Positions 44,505-54,114 of a stretch of DNA of 64,000 nucleotides are shown one piece after another. The stretch spans positions 62,001 to 126,000 of the forward strand of contig NZ_JALIRP010000001.1 of NCBI RefSeq assembly GCF_022898935.1, written 5' to 3'. Both the position numbers and the translations under genes were made by a program. The notes beneath the pieces were generated by a model, which worked only from the letters and a program-made list of their open reading frames with translations, did not search any database and was not told the origin of the DNA. Within the stretch, counting starts at the first letter, position 1, and each line of letters begins with the position of its first letter. Origin of the DNA: Paenibacillus mangrovi (GTDB taxonomy: Bacteria > Bacillota > Bacilli > Paenibacillales > Paenibacillaceae).

Positions 44505-46985
44505 ATGAGAACCAGAGAAAATTTTGATCGAAACTGGATGTTTCACTTCGGTGAGGTAGGGAAAATTACCAAGACGGTGAAAAAAGCCGGCATGATCGCC
44601 GGGCTGACGAATGCGCTGGGGGAGGAAAGACATGAGCCCTTTGCGATCGGCGAAGCTGCACGTATGACCCAGAACGCCATTCGAGAATTAACGGGCGATC
44701 CAAACTTCGAGATTTCCCAAATTTACGGCTCGGATACGCCAAAGGATAAGATCACAGGCTGGGTGGGCGTTGACCTGCCGCATGATTGGCGGTTGGAACA
44801 GCCGTACAATTCGGAAACCGGAGGCGCGTTTCAAGGTTATCTGCCCAATGGAGTGGGCTATTACCGCAAAGTATTTCAAATTCCGCAAGAGGATGAAGGC
44901 AAGAAGATCATAATCGAATTTGACGGTGTGATGCGAAGCAGCTCGGTATGGGTAAACGGGTGCTTCGTCGGCGACCATCTCAGCGGTTATACCAGCTTTC
45001 ATTATGACATCACGGACCTGCTGAAATATGGGGATGACGAAGGGGATAACATTATCCTGGTCCGAACGGATACAACCGGCGGCGATGAAGGCTGGTGGTA
45101 CGAAGGCGGAGGTATCTACCGCCATGTCTGGTTAACCAAATATGATTACCTGCATGTGGACCGATGGGGAACCTTCGTCAGAACCGAGCGAATTGACAAT
45201 GAATTGGCGGCGATTACGGTTGAAACGACGGTAAGCAACGAATATCCACAGAAGATGAAGTACGGCATCCGAACGAGTATTCTGAATCCGGATGGGGAAC
45301 TCGTCGCCATCACGGAAACCGACTGCGAAACACCGGGAATCGACAAGCAAACGGTTCTTCAATCCGTTCAGGTGGCGAATCCGCTGCTCTGGTCGCAGGA
45401 CACGCCGCATCTGTATGAGGCCGTGACTGAACTGCTGCACGAAGGGCAAATTGTCGACACGTATCGGACCATCTTCGGCATCCGCACGGTGGAATACCGT
45501 AGGGACGGATTATACCTTAACGGCAAGTACGTACTAGTGAAAGGCACTTGCAATCACCAGGATTTCGCTGGCGTGGGCATCGCGCTGCCGGACCGTGTGC
45601 ATGAATATAAAATCAAACGCTTGCTGGAAATGGGATGTAACGCTTACCGCTGTGCCCATCATCCGCCGGCCCCGGAGCTGCTCGATGTATGCGACAGACT
45701 CGGGATGCTGGTTATGAACGAGAACCGGATCACGGAGAGTACGGAGACCAAGCTCAATGATCTGAAATCCATGCTGTACCGTGACCGCAACCATCCAAGT
45801 ATCTTTATGTGGAGTCTCGGTAATGAAGAGAAGATCAGCGGGAGTTATCAAGCCAAGCGGATGCTGAAGCGCACTCAGGATTTGACGAAGCGAATCGATC
45901 CGACCCGTCCTGTTACGGCGGCCAATCTAAGTCAGGAAGGAATGGACATCGAGGTCAATGGCGCTAATTATGCCGAGTCCATAAAAGGAAGCCAATCGCT
46001 CGGTGAATGGTTCCAGTCCCATCCTGAAGCCAAAGTGCTGAATACGGAGAATGTCTCCTTCTTCTCTGCAAGAGGCGTCTATGAGGATGACCGAGAAGGC
46101 GGGCGCTGCTCCAGCTACGGCTCGAAATATACGATGTTCGGCAAGGAGATGGATGTAGGCAATCTTGGCGGAGCGGGTGGTACGTCAACGCCTGAACGAA
46201 GCTGGCACTATTTCTTAAATCATCGTTTTTCGGGCGGCTTGTTCGTGTGGACGGGTTTTGATTATCGCGGGGAGACGACGCCATTCCAGTGGCCGTCTGT
46301 GCTATCGCATTTCGGAATCCTAGATTATTGCGGATTTGCCAAGGACTCTTACTATTTCTATCAATCGATCTGGAAGGACGATCCTATCGTTCATCTCATG
46401 CCGCATTGGAACTGGCCAGATCGGCCGGGACAGCAGGTGGAGGTCCGCGTGTATACCAACTGCAGTGAAGTGGAGCTGGTACTGAACGGCCGAAGCTTGG
46501 GCAAGAAGAAAGTGAATGCGGAAATGGGCGAGCACACATTATCGTGGCAGGTAGCCTATGAACCCGGTCTTCTCGAAGCCATCGCTTATCGGGATGGTAT
46601 GGTGGTAGCTACAGAGCGGAAAGAGACCACGACGGAAGCATATTCTGTTCACTTGGAGGCTAACCGGTCGGAACTGAATGCTGACGGCCAGGACGTATCC
46701 ATGGTCACAGTTTCGGTGAGGGATCAATCGGGAAGGATAGTCCCAGCTGCTAATAATCTGATCCAATTCCATGTGGCGGGTGAAGGCAAGCTGCTTGGTC
46801 TGGGGAACGGAGACCCGGGATGTCACGAGCCGGATAAAGGAGATACGAGAAGCTTATTCAATGGCTACGCTCTGGCCTTGATTCAGTCGCTGGATGGGGA
46901 AGGGGAGATACGTATTGAAGCGTCTTCGGAAGGGTTGGTGCCGGCTGTATTGACCCTTCAGTCCCGGAAAGAGCTAGCGAATTGA
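44505..46985 (+). CDS. family 2 glycoside hydrolase (beta-galactosidase-like)
   Basis: Cytosolic enzyme of 826 residues, no signal peptide. The order is the sugar-binding N domain (GVGYYRKVFQIPQED, VMRSSSVWVNG), Ig-like domain, TIM barrel with acid/base glutamate in MWSLGNEEK (about 440) and nucleophile candidate in VLNTENVSF (about 513), then GGLFVWTGFDYRGE and C-terminal Ig-like domains similar to DUF4982 and a bacterial Ig fold. The ATG at 44505 is nine bases after AAGGAG; the frame is open from 44415 but overlaps the preceding gene. It probably hydrolyses the imported glycoside, and galactosidase specificity is not certain. Confidence 0.92.
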   Translation: MRTRENFDRNWMFHFGEVGKITKTVKKAGMIAGLTNALGEERHEPFAIGEAARMTQNAIRELTGDPNFEISQIYGSDTPKDKITGWVGVDLPHDWRLEQPYNSETGGAFQGYLPNGVGYYRKVFQIPQEDEGKKIIIEFDGVMRSSSVWVNGCFVGDHLSGYTSFHYDITDLLKYGDDEGDNIILVRTDTTGGDEGWWYEGGGIYRHVWLTKYDYLHVDRWGTFVRTERIDNELAAITVETTVSNEYPQKMKYGIRTSILNPDGELVAITETDCETPGIDKQTVLQSVQVANPLLWSQDTPHLYEAVTELLHEGQIVDTYRTIFGIRTVEYRRDGLYLNGKYVLVKGTCNHQDFAGVGIALPDRVHEYKIKRLLEMGCNAYRCAHHPPAPELLDVCDRLGMLVMNENRITESTETKLNDLKSMLYRDRNHPSIFMWSLGNEEKISGSYQAKRMLKRTQDLTKRIDPTRPVTAANLSQEGMDIEVNGANYAESIKGSQSLGEWFQSHPEAKVLNTENVSFFSARGVYEDDREGGRCSSYGSKYTMFGKEMDVGNLGGAGGTSTPERSWHYFLNHRFSGGLFVWTGFDYRGETTPFQWPSVLSHFGILDYCGFAKDSYYFYQSIWKDDPIVHLMPHWNWPDRPGQQVEVRVYTNCSEVELVLNGRSLGKKKVNAEMGEHTLSWQVAYEPGLLEAIAYRDGMVVATERKETTTEAYSVHLEANRSELNADGQDVSMVTVSVRDQSGRIVPAANNLIQFHVAGEGKLLGLGNGDPGCHEPDKGDTRSLFNGYALALIQSLDGEGEIRIEASSEGLVPAVLTLQSRKELAN

Positions 46986-47004
46986 ACGATTGCCTTCTTA
47001 TCTG

Positions 47005-47034
47005 AAACGCCACTTCGTTATCGAAGTGGCGTTT
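47005..47034 (+). terminator. terminator of the lpl-GH2 operon
   Basis: Perfect 13-base stem AAACGCCACTTCG / CGAAGTGGCGTTT with a TTAT loop. Confidence 0.9.
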
Positions 47035-47181
47035 CTCATTTATATGGGTCTGTGAATCTGAAGTGGATGGGTTCATCCGCAAGGTGATGCTGATGTCCTG
47101 ATTATACAAAAAAATGACTTTAAGCTTCAAAGACAGCGTCTTTTCCAAAAAAGTACAATGTTTATGGGTGATTGCTGCTAA

Positions 47182-47336
47182 CTTCGGTCTGAGAAGCTCG
47201 ACATCGTTGATTTTAAGGGACCTGTTACCCTGAAATTAAAGAAGTACATAATGGAAAATTGAAATCAGGGAGTGATAAGATTTCCGTTACCGGCTGCAGT
47301 GGGGAGGGGAATGGAATAACCCTGAGACTGCGCTGA
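47182..47336 (+). pseudogene. possible frameshifted 3' fragment of a lost gene
   Basis: Two consecutive plus-strand frames read like protein: SEKLDIVDFKGPVTLKLKK (from 47182), then after a shift EVHNGKLKSGSDKISVTG and GEGNGITLRLR with a stop at 47334-47336. Joined, they would form one beta-strand-rich C-terminal end. The remainder of the 47035-47481 gap holds no recognisable gene. Confidence 0.3.
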
Positions 47337-47481
47337 GGAAGTGCCTCATCTTAAATACGGAGCTTCCAGCATTCCGCACGAAAGAGTCCAGCCCGCAACT
47401 GAAACCTTAGATATTTGATGTGAAATTTTCTTTACTCTGCATTGAATATGATTTCCATAATAAACAAAGGAGAGAGCAGCA

Positions 47482-49839
47482 ATGCAAAGCAGAAATCCCT
47501 TTACATTATTTGTCATTCAGCACGCGCATATTGACATCGGATATACGGAACGTCAGGAAGTTATTACAGAGTACCAAAAACAGTTTATTGAGCAGGCCGT
47601 CGACATGGCACTTTCCCCTGCGCAGCAAACCCGTGACGCCAACACCCAATTCAAATTCATGTGCGAAGGCTTTTGGGCGGTGGAACAGTACTTGTCCAAA
47701 ACGGGTTCGGTCGGAAAAGCGCGGTTGGTCGAGGCGATAAAAAACGGTTCAATTGAATTGAGCGCGTTTTATTTGCATCTTACCGAGCTTCTGGATGAGG
47801 GACACTTGAGAGATACCTTGAAGCCGGCGACGGAGTTTGCACGCCGGGAAGACGTGCCTCTGGTTAGCGCCATGGCTTGCGATATCAACGGATTCTCATG
47901 GGGGATTGTCGACGCGCTTTATGAAGCGGGCATCAAGTATTTATCGACCAACATCAACACGCACCACGGCGGCTGCCCTTTCGGTAAACCAAATGTGCCG
48001 TTTTATTGGGAGTCCCCTAAAGGGAACCGCATTTTGGTGTGGAACGGCTTGACTTATCACAAGGCCAATTTGTTGGGAATCATGCCCGGTTTCAATTATG
48101 TTGGCCACTACGGGATTCCAGGCATGGAAGTGCCGGAAGGTGGTGAGTATATCGACATTCAAGATGTGTCAGTCCCGGAAAAGACATTATTCTCACTCGT
48201 TGATGGGCTGAGAAAAAATGGATATGAATATAGTTTCATACCCTTGATGGGTTCAGGGCTGTATACCGATAACAGTCCGCCGACAGATAGCTATTGTGAG
48301 TTAATTAGGCAATGGAACGACAAACATGGCGATCAGATTTTCATTCGCACCGTTACGCTCTCCGAGTTTTTCGCGCACCTTGAGAAAGAGGTTTCGAACA
48401 TTCCGGTGTTTCGCGGCGATTGGAATGACTGGTGGACGGACGGTGTCATCTCCACGGCGCTTGAGACATCCCTGTTTCGCAATGCGCAGCGAATGAAGCG
48501 CATAGCGGAACGTTTAGACCCGGAACGTCGATTCGTTTCGGAAGACCAATTGAAAAGCGTGACGAAGGAACTCGTTTTATATGCGGAGCACACTTGGGGA
48601 CATTCCGCGTCTTTAGGAAGACCAGCCGACTTTCGAGTGCAGCAGCTGCTGATGCGCAAAATCAAGTATGCGATAGAAGCGGACCGATTGGCATGCACGG
48701 CTCTGGATACCGTTCTTGCCGGCAAAGGCCAGGGAGCGTTTACTTCACGTCGTCCATTTGCCTTCAAGGTCATCAACCCTTCGATTGAACCAAAAACGTC
48801 TCTTGCTTATTTACCATTGGATTATTGGGAGAATCCGATCTTTAAGAAACAACTAAGAGTAGTCGATGCGCAGGGAAGACAATATGAGTTTGAACGGGTA
48901 TGGCATTCGCTGCGCGGACAAGAGCTTTGTATCCAACTTGCATTAGAGCCACTAGAGGAGCGGGAACTGACGATCGACGTTCTCGATTTGCCCAATGGAT
49001 CTTCCGACTCAGTTGCTCAAAAGGTTGTTTCGCAAAAATTCGAGAACGACTTGCTGCGGGTGGAATGGGACGATGATCGAGGCATCTATTCGGTGCTGCA
49101 TAAACCGAGCGGAGCTGATTTGCTCCAGGAAGGCGGACCGGGGCTATGTACGCCGCTATATCAAGTGTTCAATGGCGCAAATCGCTGCGATCCAGCCGGA
49201 TTCGGTTACAGTGCCCGGAAAATTCCCGAGGATAAAATTAGCCGCGGCGAACTAAAACTTGTCACGTGTACCGGCAGCAACCGTATGTTTGAAACTTGGG
49301 AATTTGAATATGAAGTTCCCGGAGCGCATTCGTATACGGTGGAATTTAAGTTTTACCGTTCACTCTCCCGGTTCGACATTTCCATTAAGTTGAACAAGGT
49401 AAATATTTTGGATCCGGAAGGCATGTATGCGGTGTTCCCTTTCCAAGTCGATCAAGGCATTTGGCACTTGGATAAAGCGGGTGCGGCCATACGTCCCGGT
49501 ATCGATCAGCTTCCGGGTACTTGCTGCGATTATTATAGCGTGCAAGAAGGGGCGGCATTGGTCGGAAGCGGTCTAGGCATATCGCTCAGTACCCAGGATG
49601 CGCCGATGGTTCACATCGGCAAATTGCGCTTATGGAATTATTCGGAACATATTGAGCCTACAGGCACTTTATACTCCTGGCTTACCAATAACAAATGGGA
49701 TACGAACTTCAAAGCCGCATGCGGAGGCTTCTATGAGTTTCGTTACACGGTCGATGTCCATCAAGATTATGCCGATTCCTATTCGGCGATTCGTGCTTGC
49801 CAGGAAAACAATTATGATTTTCTCGCAATTAGGAAATAA
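47482..49839 (+). CDS. GH38-like protein of the DUF5054 type
   Basis: Large cytosolic protein of 785 residues, start ATG after AAGGAGAG. The N-terminal barrel begins FVIQHAHIDIGYT, resembling the HTHWDREW metal/nucleophile motif of GH38 alpha-mannosidases, and continues with FMCEGFWAVEQYL, GFSWGIVDALYEAGIKYLS and FRGDWNDWWTDG. The C-terminal half (about 430-785) is beta-rich like the GH38 C domain. I associate this combination with DUF5054 proteins of Paenibacillus. The likely role is hydrolysis of a mannoside or another glycoside, but the substrate is not known. It has its own terminator and no transporter beside it. Confidence 0.85.
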   Translation: MQSRNPFTLFVIQHAHIDIGYTERQEVITEYQKQFIEQAVDMALSPAQQTRDANTQFKFMCEGFWAVEQYLSKTGSVGKARLVEAIKNGSIELSAFYLHLTELLDEGHLRDTLKPATEFARREDVPLVSAMACDINGFSWGIVDALYEAGIKYLSTNINTHHGGCPFGKPNVPFYWESPKGNRILVWNGLTYHKANLLGIMPGFNYVGHYGIPGMEVPEGGEYIDIQDVSVPEKTLFSLVDGLRKNGYEYSFIPLMGSGLYTDNSPPTDSYCELIRQWNDKHGDQIFIRTVTLSEFFAHLEKEVSNIPVFRGDWNDWWTDGVISTALETSLFRNAQRMKRIAERLDPERRFVSEDQLKSVTKELVLYAEHTWGHSASLGRPADFRVQQLLMRKIKYAIEADRLACTALDTVLAGKGQGAFTSRRPFAFKVINPSIEPKTSLAYLPLDYWENPIFKKQLRVVDAQGRQYEFERVWHSLRGQELCIQLALEPLEERELTIDVLDLPNGSSDSVAQKVVSQKFENDLLRVEWDDDRGIYSVLHKPSGADLLQEGGPGLCTPLYQVFNGANRCDPAGFGYSARKIPEDKISRGELKLVTCTGSNRMFETWEFEYEVPGAHSYTVEFKFYRSLSRFDISIKLNKVNILDPEGMYAVFPFQVDQGIWHLDKAGAAIRPGIDQLPGTCCDYYSVQEGAALVGSGLGISLSTQDAPMVHIGKLRLWNYSEHIEPTGTLYSWLTNNKWDTNFKAACGGFYEFRYTVDVHQDYADSYSAIRACQENNYDFLAIRK

Positions 49840-49905
49840 CGATAATTTTAAGCACGTATCTATCGCTGGCAGCGATGAAATCAGCGGTCAGCTCCATATC
49901 AAAAA

Positions 49906-49934
49906 AACGCAACCTAATACAGGTTGCGTTTTTT
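49906..49934 (+). terminator. terminator of the GH38-like gene
   Basis: AACGCAACCT / AGGTTGCGTT stem with a five-base loop and T-run. Confidence 0.9.
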
Positions 49935-49986
49935 GGTGGAGCTACGCTAACAATACATGAGAGAGTGTGAGAGTAAGGAGAATAAA

Positions 49987-50424
49987 TTAGGTTCTCGTTT
50001 GAACAGCCAGACCACTGAAAGAAATTGGACCAACAACATCAGCTCTGGTATTCGCAGTCCGGTTCTCGGCTGTTACTGTGTAAACATGAGTACCTGCTTT
50101 TACATTTCGATCGACCGCTTGAAAAGTAACTGCATAGTTTTGTTCGGATCCGGCAGATTCAATACCCTGTTGTGTATTGAAAATTTCTACTCCGTCACGG
50201 AAGATTCTAAAGAGAATTTGAACAATACCTGTAACACCTTTAACACCAACTGTTGCAACTAATTCAACCCGGTTGGGTTGCGCATTTACAGCAGGTATTT
50301 TTATTTGAATTGTTGCTATGCGCGATCTGCCAGGCGAACGTCTGATAATAAATGATGTTGATGGGTTGAAAGTGCGTCGTGGCTGAACGGCAGCTTTATC
50401 AAGTACACGTACCAAAAGAATCAT
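49987..50424 (-). CDS. hypothetical beta-rich protein, possibly spore-surface
   Basis: I do not recognise the family with confidence. From the ATG at 50424 it has 145 residues without a signal peptide: an arginine-rich start (VRVLDKAAVQPRR, FIIRRSPGRSRI), then alternating strands NRVELVATVGVKGVTGIVQI, FRIFRDGVEIFNTQQGIESA and GTHVYTVTAENRT. The pattern recalls exosporium-type proteins of Bacillus and Paenibacillus, which is inference. AGGAGGAG lies directly before the ATG, too close; a TTG at 50415 is nine bases away and may be the true start. Frame extension to 50487 has no site. The minus orientation faces the previous terminator. Confidence 0.65.
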   Translation of the reverse strand: MILLVRVLDKAAVQPRRTFNPSTSFIIRRSPGRSRIATIQIKIPAVNAQPNRVELVATVGVKGVTGIVQILFRIFRDGVEIFNTQQGIESAGSEQNYAVTFQAVDRNVKAGTHVYTVTAENRTANTRADVVGPISFSGLAVQTRT

Positions 50425-50666
50425 CTCCTCCTGTTTAGATATTTCCAAAATATGATGGACAAACGGAGAATGATTGGATGATTCCATATTATTTCTAGAA
50501 AAAAGGCAAGTATAAGAGTGGTAATAATGGCAGGAAGGAATTTTATGTTCATTATTTCTTTTATTGAAGCAGGTTTAAGATTGCTAGATAAAGAAGTTCA
50601 CTTATGATAATAAATTTCAAATCATAAAAAGCTACTCATTTTCCAAAAAAGGAGAATAGATTAGAA

Positions 50667-51812
50667 ATGGACGGTAGAGAACAGCGTAAATATTGGCTTA
50701 ATACAATGCTGTTAATCGGTGATCCAGTGTTAACTGCTTTGACTCAAAGGAAACTACACCAGAAATTGCCCCGGGATTTTAACAGTGGACGGAATAAATT
50801 TGCTTACCTCGAAGCTTTCGGAAGATTGGCCTGTGGAATGGCTCCTTGGCTTGAGCTAGAGGATTTGGAAGGCGAAGAAGAAGCTAAAAGAGTCCATTAT
50901 ACGGAAATGATGCTGGAAGCAATCGATGCAGCTACCGATCCATCTTCTCCGGATTATATGGATTTTGAAACGATGGGCCAACCGCTAGTTGATGCGGCAT
51001 TTCTTGCCCATGCGCTTCTACGTGCTCCTAATCGAATTACTGCCCAGCTTAATGACCGGGTTAAGTGTAATTTGGCTTCTGCGCTAAAGAAGACTCGCCG
51101 GACAGCACCACACAGGAATAATTGGCTGCTTTTCAGCGCTATGGTGGAAGCGGGCTTATATATATTGGGTGATCCAGAGTATGATCGAATGCGTGTGAGT
51201 TATGCAATACATATGTTCATGGATTGGTATAAAGGCGATGGGGTGTACGGTGATGGGGAGGATTTTCACTGGGATTACTATAACAGCTTTGTTATACAGC
51301 CAATGTTAGTTGATATTATTTCAATTTTTGAACGTGAGTCGAAATCATATGCCGAATTAAAACCGATAATACTGGATCGCGCAAGGAGGTATGCCACTGT
51401 TCTTGAACGTTTGATTGCGCCAGACGGGACCTATCCTATCACTGGTCGTTCTGTCACTTATCGCTTCGGGGCTTTTCAGCTTCTCTCTCAAGCAGCGCTT
51501 CAACATTTTTTGGATGAGAATCTTCCGCCTGCACAAGTGCGGTGTGCACTATCTGCAGTTATCCGACGGATTATGGAGGCGCCAGGAAATTTTGATGATC
51601 ATGGTTGGCTGCGTCCTGGTGTATATGGGTATCAACCTGGGCTTGCTGAAGAATATATTAATACAGGCAGCCTCTACCTGTGTGCGGCAGTGTTCCTTCC
51701 TCTTGGGCTTTTACCCTCAGAACATTTTTGGGCAGAACCTAATGAGAAATGGACCTCTCAAAAAATTGCATCTGGTGAGGATATGCTAAAAGACCATGCA
51801 TTAAAAATCTAA
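50667..51812 (+). CDS. DUF2264-type protein
   Basis: Cytosolic protein of 381 residues, start ATG after AAAGGAG. It is rich in helices and shows the features of the DUF2264 (alpha/alpha-barrel) family: KFAYLEAFGRLACGMAPWLEL, TAPHRNNWLLFSAMVEAGLY, GDGVYGDGEDFHWDYYNSFVIQPM and ITGRSVTYRFGAF. The aspartate/histidine/tyrosine cluster in GDGEDFHWDYYNS lies where an (alpha/alpha)6 glycoside hydrolase or lyase has its catalytic site. The family is short here, since many members carry an extra C-terminal domain. Substrate unknown; single gene. Confidence 0.83.
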   Translation: MDGREQRKYWLNTMLLIGDPVLTALTQRKLHQKLPRDFNSGRNKFAYLEAFGRLACGMAPWLELEDLEGEEEAKRVHYTEMMLEAIDAATDPSSPDYMDFETMGQPLVDAAFLAHALLRAPNRITAQLNDRVKCNLASALKKTRRTAPHRNNWLLFSAMVEAGLYILGDPEYDRMRVSYAIHMFMDWYKGDGVYGDGEDFHWDYYNSFVIQPMLVDIISIFERESKSYAELKPIILDRARRYATVLERLIAPDGTYPITGRSVTYRFGAFQLLSQAALQHFLDENLPPAQVRCALSAVIRRIMEAPGNFDDHGWLRPGVYGYQPGLAEEYINTGSLYLCAAVFLPLGLLPSEHFWAEPNEKWTSQKIASGEDMLKDHALKI

Positions 51813-51851
51813 TGAAGTTGTAATCGGCGCATAAGTCTCTAAGAATTCAAA

Positions 51852-51886
51852 AACGACCCCGAGCTTTGATAAAGTTCGGGGTCGTT
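51852..51886. terminator. bidirectional terminator
   Basis: AACGACCCCGAGCTTT / AAAGTTCGGGGTCGTT with a three-base loop between two convergent genes. Confidence 0.88.
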
Positions 51887-51926
51887 ATATCATATGCTGG
51901 ATTCACTTTGATGGACAAGTTCCCTT

Positions 51927-52814
51927 TTATTTAATAGAAGCCTCATAGATGGCTTGAACGGATTGTGACAGCATCACGTTGAATTCATCGTTTGATTGAT
52001 CTGCGTTCAGTCCCTGCGATAAGGCACGCGAGAAACTGGCGATGAGTCCGTGATTATGTGCCAGCTTTTCGTTGGCTTCCGCTTGGGAGTAACCGCCTGA
52101 CAAGGCAACAATCCTTACGACATGTGGATCCTCCATTAAATCGCTATAGAAGTTGTCTTCCGTCGGTATGGATAGTTTGAGCATAACTTTGACGTCTTCA
52201 TCAAGAGTAGATAATTGAGACGAAATTTCATCCTTCAATAGTTTTTCAGATGTAGCCTTATCTGCGCTGTAGATATCCACTTCCGGCTCGATAATTGGAA
52301 CCAGGCCCATCTCTGCGATCTGTTTACCGATGGCGAACTGCTGCTCTACGACTTTTTTGATTCCGGAAGGATTGGCTTCCTTAATCACCGAGCGCATTTT
52401 CGTTCCGAAGATGCCCCGTTCAGCCGCCCGCTTCAAAAGGTCATTTAAGCCGGAGATTGGTTTCATGACCTGAACCCCGTCTTCAAGATCGGCGAGTCCT
52501 TGATCGACTTTTAGAAAAGGCACAATGCCTTTCTTCTCCCACAGATAATCGGCAGTATATTGCCCGTCAATGAAACGATCCATCGTGTTCTCAAAAAGAA
52601 TCGCACCCAAAATGTACTGGGAATCAAACGCGGGACTCTTGATGATGCGCGTTCTCATCTCGTGAACCAATGCATACATCTCTTCTTCACTAGAATAGAG
52701 GTCTTCTTTAACGCCATATTGCAGTAGAGCTTTAGGAGTACTTCCACCGCTTTGGTCCAAGGCCGCAATAAAGCCCTCCCCCGTATGGATTCGATCTAAT
52801 TGTTTAGTATTCAT
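51927..52814 (-). CDS. fda: fructose-bisphosphate aldolase class I
   Basis: Glycolytic/gluconeogenic aldolase using a Schiff-base lysine. The 295 residues have the staphylococcal-type class I sequence: [62 protein letters not shown] and [12 protein letters not shown], where the lysine is the likely Schiff-base residue. The end [12 protein letters not shown] is conserved. A GGAAGGAGAAG site lies before the ATG. It is monocistronic and convergent with the DUF2264 gene. Confidence 0.95.
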   Translation of the reverse strand: MNTKQLDRIHTGEGFIAALDQSGGSTPKALLQYGVKEDLYSSEEEMYALVHEMRTRIIKSPAFDSQYILGAILFENTMDRFIDGQYTADYLWEKKGIVPFLKVDQGLADLEDGVQVMKPISGLNDLLKRAAERGIFGTKMRSVIKEANPSGIKKVVEQQFAIGKQIAEMGLVPIIEPEVDIYSADKATSEKLLKDEISSQLSTLDEDVKVMLKLSIPTEDNFYSDLMEDPHVVRIVALSGGYSQAEANEKLAHNHGLIASFSRALSQGLNADQSNDEFNVMLSQSVQAIYEASIK

Positions 52815-53071
52815 GAATGCTTCTCCTTCCTTTTGGTGGACTGAATGACATCTTGAATTGTTTAATTATAGCACTTTTATTTGCAGATATATAATCTAGG
52901 TACGCGTGGCATCACAACTAGCAACATAGTCAAAAAAATGCAAAAGGGATATACCCGCAAACCGTCGAACATACACATACATATCAAATCGCTGCAGCAT
53001 CAGCGCAGAATGGTGGTCATCAATACCTTGCTGCGTATATACTCATTGAAAAGTGAGTTTGGAGGAAACCC

Positions 53072-53989
53072 ATGAAAGCAATGGTATGTACAAAATACGG
53101 CTCACCAGATGTTCTGGAGCTGCAAGAGATAGATAAACCTGTTCCCAAAGACAATGAAGTTCTAGTGAAAATTGTTACAACGACGGTCAATTCGGGAGAC
53201 TGCAGAGTCCGCGGATTACGTGGTCCCCTTTTGTTGAGGATCGCCATGCAGTTGATCATGGGTCTTCGGAAGCCAAGACAGCCTATACTCGGAGTGGAGT
53301 TGGCGGGAGAGATCGAATCCACGGGAAAAGATGTCACGAAATTTCGGGCAGGCGACCGGGTCTTTGCGTTTACCGGAATGAAATGCGGCGCTTATACAGA
53401 GTATATTTGCTTGCATGAAGATGGGCTGCTCGCCATAAAGCCGGACCGTGTGACCTTTGAGGAAGCCGCAGCTGTCTCTTTTGGAGGAACGACCGCTCTG
53501 CATTTTTTTCGGAAAGCAAACATCCGTCAGGGTCAAAAGGTTCTGATCTATGGAGCTTCCGGAGCGGTAGGGACTGCCGCAGTGCAGCTTGCCAAATATT
53601 ATGGAGCCGAAGTTACCGGGGTATGCAGCACTGCAAATGTAGGCTTGGTGCGGTCTCTTGGTGCCGGCAAGGTCATAGATTACTCGAAAGAGGATTTTAC
53701 GAAAAGTGGAGAGCTTTACGATATGATCTTTGATGCGGTTGGGAAAAGTTTGAAATCCAATTGCAGGAAAGCATTAGTCCCTAACGGGAAATACGTATCC
53801 GTCGTAGGTCAAGGGGTGGCGAAGGTGCTTCAGGAGGACCTAATGCTGCTCAAAGAGTTGATGGAGACAGGTAAGCTGAAGCCCGTCATCGATCGGCGCT
53901 ATACGCTGAAGAAAATTCCCGAGGCCCACAGATATGTCGATCAAGGACATAAAAAAGGATCTGTCGTCATCATAGTAGCTGAATCATGA
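53072..53989 (+). CDS. MDR-family NAD(P)-dependent reductase (quinone-oxidoreductase-like)
   Basis: Zinc-free medium-chain reductase of 305 residues. The GroES-like N domain reads MKAMVCTKYGSPDVLELQEI and LGVELAGEIESTGKDV; the cofactor domain has GASGAVGTAAVQLAKYYGAE. It is similar to NADPH:quinone oxidoreductases and YhdH/YogA-type enzymes of unknown substrate. GGAGG precedes the ATG. A plus-strand open stretch from about 52881, LGTRGITTSNIVKKMQKGYT and KPSNIHIHIKSL, reads like a winged-helix fragment and could be a remnant of a regulator. Confidence 0.92.
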   Translation: MKAMVCTKYGSPDVLELQEIDKPVPKDNEVLVKIVTTTVNSGDCRVRGLRGPLLLRIAMQLIMGLRKPRQPILGVELAGEIESTGKDVTKFRAGDRVFAFTGMKCGAYTEYICLHEDGLLAIKPDRVTFEEAAAVSFGGTTALHFFRKANIRQGQKVLIYGASGAVGTAAVQLAKYYGAEVTGVCSTANVGLVRSLGAGKVIDYSKEDFTKSGELYDMIFDAVGKSLKSNCRKALVPNGKYVSVVGQGVAKVLQEDLMLLKELMETGKLKPVIDRRYTLKKIPEAHRYVDQGHKKGSVVIIVAES

Positions 53990-54079
53990 TGCCTATAGTG
54001 GAGGATACTCTGGCCATCTTATGGACCCTGATGATCATCTGTAGGAAGTAGTCAGGAATCCGGAATGGAAACTCTAGGA

Positions 54080-54108
54080 TTGACATCCATTTACGATTTC
54101 AATATACT
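54080..54108 (+). promoter_or_regulatory. sigma-A promoter of tyrS
   Basis: TTGACA (54080-54085), a 17-base spacer and TATACT (54103-54108). Transcription should start near 54115, just before the T-box leader. Confidence 0.85.
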
Positions 54109-54114
54109 GTCTGT

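Noticed and set aside
47035..47181. Possible leader or RNA element before the GH38-like gene.
   Set aside because: No conserved motif or strong fold was recognised by eye.
52881..53070. Short plus-strand frame with winged-helix-like wording (RGITTSNIVKKM) before the MDR reductase gene.
   Set aside because: No good start site and it runs into the reductase ribosome site; it could be a regulator remnant, but the evidence is too thin for a feature.
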